NCBI GenBank assembly: GCA_008638375.1
Contig: CM018043.1
Span: forward strand, 43,599,417-43,663,416
From: Nyssa sinensis
Taxonomy: Eukaryota > Streptophyta > Magnoliopsida > Cornales > Nyssaceae
Length of the DNA stretch: 64,000 nucleotides
Direction of reading: 5' to 3'
Shown one piece after another: positions 1 through 11,919 of this stretch. A program made the position numbers and the translations under genes. The notes below the pieces were generated by a model. It searched no databases. It was not told where the DNA came from and saw only the letters and a list, made by a program, of their open reading frames with translations. The stretch's first letter is position 1. Each line of letters starts with the position of its first letter.

Positions 1-540
1 GTAAAATGATATAAAAATTATAAAAATGCCCCTCAAGTGACTAGAAAGTCCTACTGAGGTTAGGATTATGCCAAAATTATCAAAATGCCCTTAGTGGGCA
101 AAAGGTGCCAAAATTATCGAAACACTCCTCGTTGGGTAGAAGAATCCTAACGGGAGTGAGACTCTATTGGGAAGAGTCCTACTTAGACTGGAACTTTGTC
201 AAGAGAGTCCTAACGGGAGTGGGACTCTATTGGAAAGAGTCCTACTTAGACTGGAACTTTGTCAAGAGAGTCCTAACGGGAGTGGTACTTTATCGAAAAG
301 AGTCTTACTTTGACTGGGACTCTGTTAGGAGAGTCCTAATGAGAATAGGACTATCAGGAAGAGTCTTAATGGAACTAAGACTCTGGCAAGAGAGTCCTAA
401 CGGGAATAGGATTCTGTTAGGAGGAGTCCTAATGAAAATAGGACTCTATCGGGAAGAGTCCTACTTAAAGTAGGTTTCTTGGCATAATTATCGAATTGCT
501 ACTAGTTAATCAAGAGTCACAAAATGAGGTGTCTACACGA
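1..540. repeat. 63-bp tandem repeat with internal dyads, in a probable LTR tail
   Basis: From about 138 to 476 a unit of about 63 bp recurs. Each unit has two 31-32-bp halves, both opening with AGAGTCCTA and closing with a GGACTCT-like word, so every half has dyad symmetry and could fold into a hairpin. The first two units are nearly identical and later ones shorten and diverge. Frames are open through the array, but the predicted protein only repeats the unit, so coding is unlikely. The block ends at TGTCTACA (530-537), a plausible LTR end, after which LINE ORF1-like sequence begins. The left end lies outside the window, so the LTR reading is inference. Confidence 0.6.
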
Positions 541-1934
541 CCCAATATCCAACATGGAGAATTTGGGGGCAAAATTATACAACTTAATGATGCTTCAAGC
601 AAGTTAGCCTCTTTTGAATGAGGGAAAGTGAAAATTATGACAAGATGTTTGGAGATGATTAATTCCTCTGTGAACCTAGTATGTAATGGTAAGACTTACA
701 CTATCAGTATAATGGAGGAACATGTAGTTAAAATAAATAATATCCAATCTACATGGATCTGTGGTCACATGAGAAACTCAAGATAAGATGTTTCATCTGA
801 GAAGAGTTGCAAAGTCGAGAATGAAAGTGATGAGATGGCAGATGACGGGGATCTAGATTTTGACACGGATTCTTATAATTCGGTCTCTTTGGAGGAAGTT
901 AGATCGATAATGGGTAATAAAGATCCCCCATTTCTTGTTACTTAAGCAGACAAATTGATGAGTTGCATTAATTCAAGAGATCATGTCGGCACATGCAATA
1001 TATCAATGAATGGTAGATTAGAAGTAAACTTTGGTGTATTAGAAGGATTTAATGTTGAGAAGTGATATTTCTTCGGGCCTAAAATCCTTTTAAGTCGGCC
1101 TCTAAGTTATTTCAATAGTCTATTTTTTGGACCCTACAACTTTATTGGATAGTTGTGAGCCCATGGAAAAGGTTTTAGATCAATATAATGGGGTTCAAAA
1201 TGAGGTTTTAGAGAGATCATATTAGTGTCAAGGGTTGGATCAGAACTAGGATGGTTTGGAAGAAAGATAAAATAGTGTCGACAAGTGAAAGAGTTGGAGA
1301 AATTGTGGTGGTAAAGAGAAAGAAGAAGGAAATGGCTAAAAAAGAATCAATCTATGTTGAAAATTACTGATGAGATAGGAGTCAGTTGGATCAATACAAA
1401 AGGATTTAATGTTAGAAGTCGTAAACAATAAAAAATTTTCTTTATAGTTATGATAACTCAATTTCCTTCTCTGTATCATCAGAATTGAGAGGGAACAGAC
1501 GAAAAATTTTAATGGATAAAGCTAAAGTAGCTTGGGTAGTTGGTAAAGCCTTTGGATTGGAGGATGGGAATAATGAAAAGGAAGTCATCAATAAGATTAT
1601 GGAATTGGAAGAGGATGATGAGATGAGACTCACTAAGGGGGAGGATAAGTGGCAAGCTTAAGCTTCCTTCCTATAGAAGGATTAAGGTTGAGAGTTTATC
1701 TTAGAACATTAGAGGTCTGGAAAGGCCAAAAAAAATGAGAAATTTAAAGCAAGTGATCAAAGAAAAGAAAGTAGATATGGTTTGATTCAAGAAACCAAAA
1801 AAGAGATAAAAATATTAGATTTTTCCATCCGATAGAAAATGATAGGCAGAGAAGAAACTTGTTGGGGGTCTTTATCAATCAATGGTGCTTCGATGGAGGA
1901 TCCGAAACTGATTATGCTGGAAGTAAAAAAGACA
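541..1934 (+). pseudogene. L1-type LINE remnant: ORF1 C-terminal part and endonuclease start
   Basis: Broken frames read like a plant L1 ORF1 (nucleic-acid-binding, gag-like protein), for example LASFE-GKVKIMTRCLEM at about 610-655 and an acidic stretch ADDGDLDFDTDS at about 840. The start of the ORF2 endonuclease follows: NIRGLERPKKMRNLKQV at about 1705-1755 and DMV-x-FKKPKK. At about 1810 the sequence jumps to the region before the reverse transcriptase (FFHPIENDRQRRNLL), so most of the endonuclease is deleted. Many stops and frameshifts show it is dead. The LINE continues at 8530 and 11301. The pieces are separated by LTR insertions with target duplications, so they were once one copy. Confidence 0.7.
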
Positions 1935-3344
1935 TATTGACAATAGAGTTTTGATGATGTACATACTTGATGTAATCTAAGCATCAATACAAAAATTAGT
2001 GTTTGTTTGGAAATTGAACTACATTGTGATGCTTTATCTTAAATGTGAAATAAGATAATTAATCTCTAACATAACCAAACAATTACAAAATACATAACCC
2101 AAATTGATAATCTTGATCATATCCATACTAAATAATGACACAAATTAAGATATGATCTTAAGTGTGCATTACATACATAAAGATTGCCGATGTGAAATTT
2201 AACTTGCCTATGAAATTTAGAAACATGGCTGTTGTGTGATTATGATTGAACTAATGTACTAAATTTAGGATCATAAAAAGTGATATGCTATTGCTTGCTC
2301 ATGAAGATGATATTTAAGATCTAAAGTAAGAGTATGGCTAAATAATATACTAATGCTACAGCTTGCTAATGTAATTAGGATTTAGACAAACCATTAAGCA
2401 AAAATAGCTACCTAATGTGTTCAACCTTTGAGCAAAAGTATGCAACATGTAAAATTGCTCAACTAAGTATAAAAGAAAAATGGAAGAACTGAGAGAAAAT
2501 CTCGATATAGCTTATTACCTCTAAACATAAATTTTAAAGGCTATAAATCAAGATAGGTATACATGCTCCAAAATTTTGAATCACATAAATAGGTTAAGTT
2601 ACTCAATTTGATAATACTAATTAGAATTCAAATATGCCTTTGAGCATTTGTGTATATGAGTAGCTTATTCAAGAACCTTAAATATGAGTTAAGAATTAGT
2701 TAGACAATAATTTATGAAGGTTAATATATACAAGTTATGCATAAAGTTTAGCATGTAAAGCATATACATGAAGTGAAATTATTAAATTCATGCATATTCA
2801 AACAAATGCACAAACTAGGTCTAAGTCATGACATTCATAGGCTCTTATAAATGGGGAAATGGGCAACTAAGATAAGGTCATGATATTTAAGATGCATTCT
2901 TATAATAACAATGTAAAATTCATATCGATGCATATTTTAAGAAGTCTTTCATGATTAAAAAAATGTAGTAAACATAACTTGAAAATTTAATTGTATAATA
3001 CGTCTTTTGAATTGAGGTTTATAACATGCATTTAAATGTGATCTAACCATGCAACCTAGAAGTATTTGTTTAATCTTGAAACATGTTACAAATCAAGTGG
3101 ACAATAAAACTAATGAAGCAACATTGAAAATTGGTCAACTAGATCAAGAACGAGATGACCAAAACTTGAAAGATTTAAGCAAATGAAGAAATCTACTTCA
3201 AAGTTCAAGCATTAAGTCAAACTCAAGCAAGTGGATGCATTATGCCCAAGGAATCAAATAAAGTCAAGTGAAGACTTTAATTTTTATTATGTTGGGTTCT
3301 TGAGTGATTTAGGATTGATTGATAAAAATATAATGCTCGAAGTG

Positions 3345-4191
3345 TTTAAGTGATCACTAAAATTAATAAATAAAATGATTTTCAAAAGGTGATATATCTT
3401 AAGATTTGAAAAATCAAGTTAAGTTGAGGTAATTTTTTTTGAAAGGATTGATTGATCATTAACGTAGTGCAGAACGTGAAAAAGTATCAAACACGTTGAA
3501 TTCCTTAGTAACCAAGAACAAAGAGGACTTTTCACTTAAAGAGAACACATCTCAAATTTCTAAACATAAATATATTATTGAAAATCTGAATAATAAAGAT
3601 TGAATTACATCATATATATGGGCTAAGACTATTACTAATTTGAATAGGAATCTACCAATTCCTTATACTAGTCTTATTACAATTAGAAAACTATAATAAT
3701 TCTGAAAAAGAGGAAAAATATGAAAGTAATAAAAATTGGGCCTTTTTAGAAACTAGAAACCTTATTATACTAGAAAACTATAGCCGCAAGTAGAAGTCAA
3801 TTCGGACTTTTCCTAAACAAAGTAATTGCGAAAATAAAATTACTATAAATGGCAAAAAAGTGAAATTAAAGGCCTAAACGAAGTCGTTTGGCCTTGTGGT
3901 AGCTTTGATCATGGCTTAGCCATAAGTATTGTCCGTCTCGCTATTTTGGGTCAAGATAGGCTCTCCATTACCAAAAATGTGACGGACCAACTCTGCGTCT
4001 ACTAGTATTTTTCTTGGAATGAGACTTGGAACGTTCCCATTACGCTTTAAAAGCCACTACTACTTGTTCTATATCAATCATGAACTTAATGCATTTCTAT
4101 TTAAGTGATCAATTAAAATCAATCACAAAATTATTTTTCAAATGATTTCATTGATGTATCTTAAGTCTTGAAGAATCAAGTTATTTGAAAA
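3345..4191. repeat. Diverged direct duplication flanking about 680 bp in the copia LTR
   Basis: The stretch 3345-3420 (TTTAAGTGATCA...ATCAAGTT) recurs in diverged form at 4099-4191 with the same word order. The DNA between has no recognised family: it includes a GGCCT-rich part and GACGGACCAACTCTGCG at about 3971. This fits an older insertion with segmental duplication, or an unequal exchange inside the LTR. Confidence 0.5.
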
Positions 4192-4916
4192 TTAGAATTT
4201 TGGTCAAGATAGGCAAAATGCCTAATCTGCCAAAATCAATCGACCTATCAATAGACTATTTGTAATACCCTGACCATAGTTAGCACGTATACCGAGGTAG
4301 ACCGGGTCGAGTAGTGTACTATCAGTTGTAACCCGAGCTGTTTAAGCTCTATATTATGATATCATATGTACTATACGATTTTAGAATGTGAACAATATTA
4401 GTTATACAGTCAGTGTCGGGCGATGCCCGAACAACCTAGAACCATGCCTTAAAATGTGCACGCACGCATTCCCATGCATGCATATGTACACACATGTACA
4501 TAGTCCATGAAATATTAGTATATACGTATATATATATATATATATATATATAAGTATATAGTGGTATGAAGTATGTATTTATATATGTGTATATATATAT
4601 ATATATATAAATACATGTATTAAAATAGTGAGTATATAATACTAGATATATATATATATATATATAAGTATACAATTATATACACACACATGCAACATGC
4701 AAAAAGCATGCTTGTGTGGATGTCGGTTGGTGTGAGTGTGTGTGTAATATAATATGTATATACATACAAATATCATGTACACATTTGAAGCAAAAGCTGA
4801 AGAAGAAAAAGAAAATAAAAGAAAGGCAGGAAATATCAGAAGTGAAAATCAATAAAGAGGGCTTTAGAAGGGGGAGGAATCGAGAGTGAGGGGACTTAGG
4901 CGGTGGTTTTGTTTAC

Positions 4917-4947
<31 letters not shown>

Positions 4948-5813
4948 AGATAGGAAATCAGAAAGAAAAGAGTGATTGAAAGGCTGCGAGCATTGAAGAG
5001 AAGCTGAGAAAACCCTTGGGAGATTCAGAAGTTGAAACAGAAAGGAGGAGGAAAGAAACTGCAAAAGAAAATCAGAAAGTATAGGTGAGTTAACTTTAGT
5101 TCTGTTTTTAAAATTTAAAGCATGATAATTAGATCTGATTGTTAAGTCTTGTTAAGCATGAAATGTAGATTAAATAGCAAGAAAAATCAATTAAAAAGAT
5201 CAAGAAATGAAGTAGAACAAGACAGTTGCAGGTTTTATGATAGCTTTGGATTTCCTTGTATTTCATGCATGAAACCTTGCCTAAACTATCTAGCAATGAT
5301 CTTACAAGGTGCAGAAATTTAATGGAAAAAGAAACGAATGAAAACAGTTGAAAAATTAGCATGAAAAGAGAAAATTATAGTTGGCCAGAGCCACGATTCT
5401 TGACCATTTCGTGAAGATCTAATAGATTAAAATGAAAACAAACTTTTGAAATGAAATCTGCATGAGAAATAGAAGAAAATAGCATTTCGAAAACATTGAA
5501 ATTCGATCGGAATTAGGTTGCCGTCGCCGGAGATGGCGACGAAACCAAAACTGTATCTTACCGGAAAGTTGGGGAGACGATAAACAGTGTCTCCCCCGAA
5601 GCGGCACCGTTTAGGGCTGAAGTGGATTTAAACTGCGTCATTTCAAGTTCAAATATTTTAAATTAAAGTTATATTGGACTGTTTGGTTACAGTCCTTAGA
5701 AATTGAAATTGATGCGTTAAGCCTAGATGGAATAACCTACCAGCAATTTGGGCGTTGTTCGTTGTTTGGGTCCCAACAGTTTAGAAAAAAAATGTGCACG
5801 GGCGCAACCCCTA

Positions 5814-5868
5814 TATATCGAACCCCTGACCTCAAGGAAGGAACCCCAAGCCCAAACCACTTTTGACA
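5814..5868 (-). other. Antisense tRNA-like module (boxes A and B), copy 1 of LTR 4261-7714
   Basis: On the - strand, TGTCAAAAGTGG (complement of 5857-5868) matches the pol III box A consensus at 11 of 12 positions. GGTTCGATATA (complement of 5814-5824) is a decayed box B. Order and spacing are those of a tRNA gene. It is not a functional tRNA: the stems are degraded. Confidence 0.45.
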
Positions 5869-5966
5869 GGCAAGCCCATGTTAAAAGTGGTGGCTTTATA
5901 TATATATATATATATAATATAGATATTAAATATTTAAGAAAAAAAATAAAAGGGGTGCAGCCCCTG

Positions 5967-6020
5967 GGAATCGAAACCATGACCACGTATAAGGAAACCC
6001 AAGCTCAAACCAATTGGATA
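5967..6020 (-). other. Antisense tRNA-like module, copy 2 of LTR 4261-7714
   Basis: On the - strand, TATCCAATTGG (complement of 6010-6020) resembles box A and GGTTTCGATTCC (complement of 5967-5978) is close to box B. It lies about 150 bp from the first module in the same orientation, so the pair looks like a tandem duplication. Confidence 0.45.
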
Positions 6021-6049
6021 GGCAAACCCGTGTGAATCAGGGCGCCGAA

Positions 6050-6082
<33 letters not shown>

Positions 6083-7791
6083 CTATAATATTAATTAATT
6101 TAAAAATAGCAAAATAACCCGAAGTCCAAATTAAACAAGTTATTAGTGTATTTTGACTATCTCGGATATTCTAAGACCAATGGTGAGGTCCATTTTGCGA
6201 GACGAGACTCCAAAAAATAAAAGACACGTAAAAGTGTAAAATGACCATTTTTGCCATTTTTAGCACAGATGTCCAAATTGAATTCAGCAAAAGCCTAAAT
6301 TGACTTTCTTCGATATTTCAGATTCAATAGTAGAGTTTATTTTAGTAAAAGAAGAACTTATAGCATAGAGGCATAAAATTTGATGAATAGCATAATTCAT
6401 GTAGTTGCAGACTGAGACATATTTTGTGAATCTTAAGAACACGTAAGGGCAAGGAGAAGGCAGTCTAGATCCGTATATTTTATAAACAGTAAAAGTTAAG
6501 TAAAATCTGATCTCTGCATATGTTACATTCCATGCCATGTCATAGTTATTGTATATATATTGCCTATTGTACTCTATACATACATACCAATATTTATTGA
6601 GCCGCATTAATATTGCCCTATCATGTGGAGGCATTTATTGATTTTGATATATATCTCGATCATGATTATACCCTTGTGCATAGAGTTCTTGTTGTACACT
6701 TGTACCTAGGGCCGTGAGAGCCAAATAGTTTTATTCGAACCAGTCTAGTAACTATAGCCTCGAAAACTATTGTTGCGACAGATTTGCCTAGAGTCAGTTA
6801 TGATTCCACTACACTCTTCATGGAAGATAGCATGATCCTGATATATTATTAGTGCCAGATTTGTGCTCAGTCACATCTCCATCTGATGCTATTTATGACC
6901 TTTGGGTCCAGGTTCCGAGTGGAACATTTACTACATTGCTATACGAGGCATGGGACGTAGGGTCACATTGTATACAGAGTAGTGTTATTTAGCGAGTCCT
7001 ATGGAACTGAATACGAGCTCAGGGGAATTTTTGGGCCCCACAAGTGCATCTCAGTTTTAGTTGATATCACTATCCTTTATTGTTGATATTCATAGCTTGA
7101 TCATGTTACATTGTTAATGAATGATCATGAGATTTTACAGCTTTCAGTTAAGTGCTTACATTTCATACTTGATAAAGCTCATGACTGTAGCAGTATAACA
7201 TTGTTAGCATAGCAGATTCATTTCCTTATCATTTGACTTCTATCATCTGATATTGAGTTATATATTCATTGATTAGCTAGCACTTCTTTTTATACCCTTG
7301 TACACATGGCAGAGTAAAGGACTACTTATTGAGTTTTCATAGCTCATCAGATACTATACAACATTTTTCAAGCACAGATCTCGAGAATAGACCATAGAGC
7401 CTAATAGCTAGTAGGTGGACATTTCTTTTGAAGTTGCAGTGTAATATTTAGTACAGATAGTCTTATAGATCTCCCATGTCATCCACGTCTTGGGGATGAA
7501 CAATTGTTTAAGAATTTTGTATTTCATATTTTGAGAACATTATATATATTACATGCAGCTTTTATTTATTTAAATTGTTTAAGTCTTCCGTTATTTAGTT
7601 GTTGCATGTTAGTAGCACTGATTGTGTAACAAGTTGAGACCCTTGGTTCGACAACAATTTTAGGCCGGGATTCGCGATTCGAGATCTGCACAGGGTGGGT
7701 CTCGGGTCGTGACACTATTTCAAAAATTAGTCAACTAATTATTTTTACAAATTTGAACCTCTAAGCCTCTAGAAACAATAGTGGCCTTTCA

Positions 7792-7838
7792 GTCGACTAG
7801 ATTATGATCCAGTCGACTGACTATTGGAACTAGTCGAC
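7792..7838. repeat. GTCGAC palindrome cluster in copia LTR promoter
   Basis: Three AGTCGACT-type palindromes have GTCGAC cores at 7792, 7812 and 7833, so they are about 20 bp apart. They lie about 100 bp upstream of the LTR TATA box. Similar clusters stand in the related LTRs near 10494 and 45734 and in the post-pol region near 31282. Confidence 0.7.
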
Positions 7839-7938
7839 TGATTTTGTTGATATAATAATCACGAATTCAAATTTTGAACCGATCTAAGAGGGGCAACAAC
7901 TAGTTTTTGAAACCAAACCGCTATATCTTTCAAATGCC

Positions 7939-7950
7939 TATAAATAAAAG
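7939..7950 (+). promoter_or_regulatory. TATA box of copia LTR
   Basis: TATAAATAAAAG stands downstream of the palindrome cluster and upstream of the conserved GACTTTAGATCTAACA region. The same arrangement occurs at 46248 and, in reverse, near 10390. By comparison among the copies this is the likely LTR core promoter. Confidence 0.5.
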
Positions 7951-8524
7951 CTTTATATAGCATTCATTGCTAACAACTCTTGCACATAAAATTTCAATTT
8001 TTGTTCTTGACTTTAGATCTAACAACTTACAAATCTAGATCTAAAAGTTCTACTCATCTTTGAATACTCTAAGCTTATCATTTATCAATCTATAGAACGA
8101 GAGCTTTCATTTTACCAAATCTACTCCTCAAGAGAGAACTATTAGTGGTTTTTCTTCTTACATCTCATTGTAGTGAGATTCGTTGATAATCACTATCCAT
8201 GTGTGTGAGGCAAAAGGGGTTTTGCTAGGATAAGAGGATTGATGTCTTCAATTTGAGATCAGAGGATTGCGGTCTTATCTTTGTAAAAGTTTGGTCTCCA
8301 CTCGCAAGGAAGTCGCTATAGTAAAAAAACTCAAGTGTGCATGCTTAAGTCTATGAAGTAAGAAATTTTTTGAACCTTGTAAAAATCTTGTGTTTGTATT
8401 TCTTCTCCATACTCTCTTTTACTTTCTTGCAATTTAATTGCCTTTTATTTTTAAGATTGTAAAAGTTACCAATATTTGCAAAATATCCTATTCACCCCCC
8501 TTTAAGGTAAATATCTAGGCAACA

Positions 8525-9900
8525 AGACATTTTAAAGAAAAGTTTCATGAAGAATGGGTTTCCAAGCCTAGATTGTCATGTCCTTTTGATTCAATTTTAA
8601 CTAGTAGTGATAGAGTTTTTTTGGAAGAAAAGTTCACTGAAGGTGAGATATGGAATGCTATCAAGGAGTGTGATGGTAATAAGGCCCCCAGGTCGGATGG
8701 TTTTAATTATTTGGCAATCAGAAAGTGTTGGAAAGTTATCAAAGGTGAGATAATGCAGTTCTTCCATGAGTTTCAATGAAGTGGAGGAATTATTAAGGGT
8801 CTAAACTCGACTTTTGTGACTTTGATTCCAAAGAATGATAACCTAGTTACACTTGGGAAATATAAGCTAACAAGCCTTGTAGGTTGCATTTATAAAATAC
8901 TGCCCAAATTACTTTTTGGTAGGATGAAATGAGTGTTACCATATAATATTGGAGAAATCCAATCGACATTTTATGTGGTAGAAATATTTCGGATGGAATA
9001 TTGATCACAAATGAAATTATAGACTAGTGGAAGAAGAGAAAAAAATGAATTTTACTCAAACTGGATTTTGAAAGGGCGTATGATAGTTTAAATTGGAACT
9101 ACCCTTTTAATATTATGGAAAATTTGGATTTGGCAAGAAATGGTTGACTTGGTTGAGAGAGTGTGTGAGATCTCGATCTTTCTCTGTTTTAGTAAACGGA
9201 TCCTTATCTCTCTCTCTTAAAGGCAGAGGGACCCCTTGTCTCCCTTTTCTTTTCATCATTGCTGCTAAGGGGCTAAACATATTATCTAAGGAGCTAAGGA
9301 GATTGGATTAATCAAAGGGGTTGGTATGGGAGGTAGTAATCTACAAGAATCTCATCTTCAGTTTGTGGATGACACTTTGGTTTTTTATGAGGCTGAAAGG
9401 GGTGAGATATTGAACATTAAATTGACTTTGAGATGTTTTAAAGTAATATTGAGATAGAAAATAAATTTCCACAAAAGTGTTGTTCGTGGTGTAGGAATTT
9501 CAGATAAAGAATCAAGGGATTTCACTAATGTTTTGCGATGTTGTTCCTAAAAGATCCCCTTAAAGTACTTAGGTCTACCCTTGGGAGCTAGTCCAAGTAA
9601 GAAGAAAACATGGGAGCCTGTGATTGAAAAGGTCAAGAAAAAAAATTGAGTTTATGGAACAAAAATGTTTTATCATTTAGCGGTAGAATGACATTGATCA
9701 AATCAGTTCTGTGCAGCCTCCCCCATTTATTATTTATCTTTGTTTAAAATTCTAGAGTTGGTTTAAAAAGAAATGGATCAATTACAATCACGATTCTTAT
9801 GGGGTGGAGATGAGATCAATGAGAAAATTCATTTAATAAAATGGAAAAATGTTGTTAGAAACATTGATAAAGGAGGTCTGGGAATAAAATATATCAGAAG
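8525..9900 (+). pseudogene. L1-type LINE reverse transcriptase remnant
   Basis: This is the reverse-transcriptase core of the LINE begun at 541. In order it shows FKEKFHEEW, then EIWNAIKECDGNKAPRSDGF (8640-8710), then LNSTFVTLIPKND. The catalytic motif FVDDTLVF is at 9362-9385. LIKSVLCSLP and QSRFLWGGDEINEKIHLIKW follow near 9780-9840, with KGGLGIKYIR at the end. Plant L1 proteins have the same order. Stops and frameshifts are scattered (for example after about 8779), so it cannot make an active enzyme. It breaks at 9900 where a reverse copia LTR enters. Confidence 0.8.
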
Positions 9901-11295
9901 TGTTGTTCAGATAATTACCCTAGAAGGGGTGAATAGAGTATTTAACAAATATTGATAACTTTTACAAACTTTAAAAATGTATACTTCAAATGCACAAATT
10001 TGCAAAAAAGTAGAGGGAGAAATAAATAGGAAACACAACAATTTTTACGTGGTTCAGAAAATTTCTTACGTCCTCGACTCAAGCATCCCCACTTGAGTTT
10101 TTCCATTATCTTGATCTCCTTGGAACTGGAGGTCAAAACTTTACAACAAGAGCTCCTTACTCTTTTCTAGACAAAATATCCTTTTTTACCAACAAGCACT
10201 TTCTTCAAGAGTAGATTGGTATAAAATATCCTCACTCTCTATAGATAAATCAGGAGTAAGCTCAGAGTATTTAAGATGTGTAGAACTTTTAGATCTAGGT
10301 TTTCAATGGTCAGATTTAAAGTTAACAATAGAGATGTAGAAGTGTAAACTTATAAAGAGATAGATATAAATACTTTAGAGAACCTCTATTTATAGCCATC
10401 ATGTGAATATAGACGTTGTATTCCAAAATAGGACCGTTACCCCTTTTTATTTGTTCAAAGTTTGTGTTTCGAAGTGCCAGATCAAGTAATTTAGTCGACT
10501 GAATCATCTACAAGTTGACTAGATTAAGATCTGGTCGACTGCTTAGATCAATTGTCTAGAGGGTTTGAGGTTTAATTATTCAAGAACAATCAATCGAGTG
10601 GTTCTTAGGACCAATCGACTGGTTGTACTGTACACTATTTTAGCCTTTGAAAATTAGTCAATTGAATCTTCTTAGAGGTCAGCTGTATTGGACAGTAGGT
10701 TCAAGCTATTTTCTTAAAAATGTCACTCAGTCAACTGGTTTTACGAATGGTCGATTGGTTTGTTCAGTGTAAAAATTAGCATTAAGAATCAGTCAACTGG
10801 TTCTTGGAACTAGTCTACTGGTTCTGATAGTGAGTGCCTTATTGCTTATTTTTCATAGTGTAGTATTTTCAAAACCTTTTGATCTTTCAAAACTTGAAGT
10901 GTGTCAATGTGTTGTTTTGAAAAATCATTTTATAGTTTGTTCTTAGTTGATTATTTTAAATAGTAAGAGCATACGACCAATGATCAATCTAATCCTAAAT
11001 CACTCAAAACCTAAAATAAAGAAAATAAAAAGTCTTCTCTTAACTTGTCCTGATTCTTTGACCTTGAGTGTGTCCATTTTCTTGAATCATCGTGAAAGTA
11101 TTCCACTTGATTTGATTTCTACTTTGAAGTGTGCACTTTAGAGGATTCCTTAAGCTTGATGTTCGGTCAACAATATTCTTTGACCTAGATGACTTATTTT
11201 TATTGCACCTGAATAAAATATTAGTTCACATGGACAATACCTTGTTATCATCAAAATTACTAAGATGCCTCAGTGAAAAACCCTTAGGGCTAACA
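9901..11295 (-). mobile_element. Ty1/copia solo LTR, reverse orientation (1.4 kb)
   Basis: Read on the - strand it starts TGTTAGCCC at 11295 and ends with the copia tail (CTATTCACCCC...CTGAACAACA) at 9901. AGAAG flanks it on both sides (9896-9900 and 11296-11300). Removing it joins GLGIKYIRR to FNTCLLLKWW in the same LINE frame, so both boundaries are firm. It has the GTCGAC cluster (cores at 10494 and 10534, with decayed copies up to 10820) and a TATA box near 10390 (TTTATAG on the + strand). It is the same family as the LTRs at 1935 and 45514. Confidence 0.9.
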
Positions 11296-11300
11296 AGAAG

Positions 11301-11540
11301 GTTTAATACATGTTTGTTATTAAAGTGGTGGTAGAGGTTTGTTGTGGAGAAAAATTCTTTATAGCGATAATCAGTGAAAAATATAAGTATCCTCAAAAGT
11401 TTTGGATTTCGATGGATTTTAATGGTAGCAAATCCTCTAGGATTTGGCAAGATATTTTAAAGTCCAAGGAGTCTAGTGGAAAAGTGCATTATGAGTTTCT
11501 GTCTAACATAAGATTGAAAGTGGGTGATGGTAGTATTATC
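11301..11540 (+). pseudogene. LINE reverse transcriptase C-terminal continuation
   Basis: FNTCLLLKWW-x-RF (from 11301) and IWQDILKSKESSGKVHYEF...NIRLKVGDGS (about 11445-11535) match the region after the RT core of plant L1 elements. It continues the frame interrupted at 9900, with an in-frame stop and a frameshift. It stops at 11540 where an LTR beginning TGTCACGCC enters. The 3' end of the LINE was not found. Confidence 0.75.
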
Positions 11541-11919
11541 TGTCACGCCTCGAATTTTCCACAAACCCAGGGAGTGAGTTAAATGAAATAAGAAAAGTAA
11601 ATGAAAGGTCATAAAATGAATTTAATCGCTCATTCTTTCATTTCCCCATGCTTTCTCCAAAATTTAGAAGTGAAAATTTAGACCCACTCAAGATGAGTCC
11701 CAAATAGTAGTCAAACACCTCCCCCAAGTAATGGTCAAGGTAGTCCAAGTAGTGTCCAAAAATGGTCTCTAAAATAGTCCCAAATCATCCCTAAAAATGC
11801 CTTGGAATGATGGCCCAAATGGGCCCCAAAATGCCCTAAGGCATGGTCCAAGAATGGGTTAAGAAGTCTACCAAATATTGTCTAAAGAAGCGAAGCCAAA
11901 CAAGACCCATGTTAGTGAC

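Larger units (their letters stand above)
4261..7714 (+). mobile_element. Ty3/gypsy solo LTR (3.45 kb)
   Basis: It begins TGTAATACCCTGACC and ends GGTCTCGGGTCGTGACA, the TG...CA form of the large gypsy LTRs elsewhere in this window. CTATT occurs immediately before (4256-4260) and after (7715-7719), a perfect 5-bp target duplication inside the copia LTR. There is no coding region, primer site or polypurine tract, so it is a solo LTR left by recombination. Inside are TA microsatellites (about 4530-4670), a GA-rich probable transcribed leader (4800-5060), two antisense tRNA-like modules (5814-6020) and one unit of the GGTGAGGTCC repeat near 6180. Confidence 0.88.
1935..8524 (+). mobile_element. 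Ty1/copia solo LTR, split by a gypsy solo LTR
   Basis: The LTR starts at TATTGACAATAG (TG changed to TA) and ends with the copia-type tail CTATTCACCCC...ATCTAGGCAACA at 8524. AGACA stands on both sides (1930-1934 and 8525-8529), a 5-bp target duplication. Removing the element rejoins the LINE (EVKK then FKEKFHEEW). No gag or pol is present, so it is a solo LTR. Without the inner insertion it is about 3.1 kb. That is longer than the related 1.4-kb copy at 9901, partly because a roughly 76-bp segment (3345-3420) recurs at 4099-4191 around about 680 bp of foreign-looking sequence. The promoter region with GTCGAC palindromes and a TATA box lies at 7790-7950. Confidence 0.75.

Noticed and set aside
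105..473. 122-residue frame at the left edge
   Set aside because: It only translates the 63-bp tandem repeat, and no domain is visible.
4436..4675. Tyr/Ile-rich frames at 4436, 38764 and 38774
   Set aside because: They are translations of TA microsatellites.
10480..10830. CRISPR-like array from the recurring TCGACTGGTT words
   Set aside because: Words are short, diverged, irregularly spaced and in both directions. This is a plant LTR.
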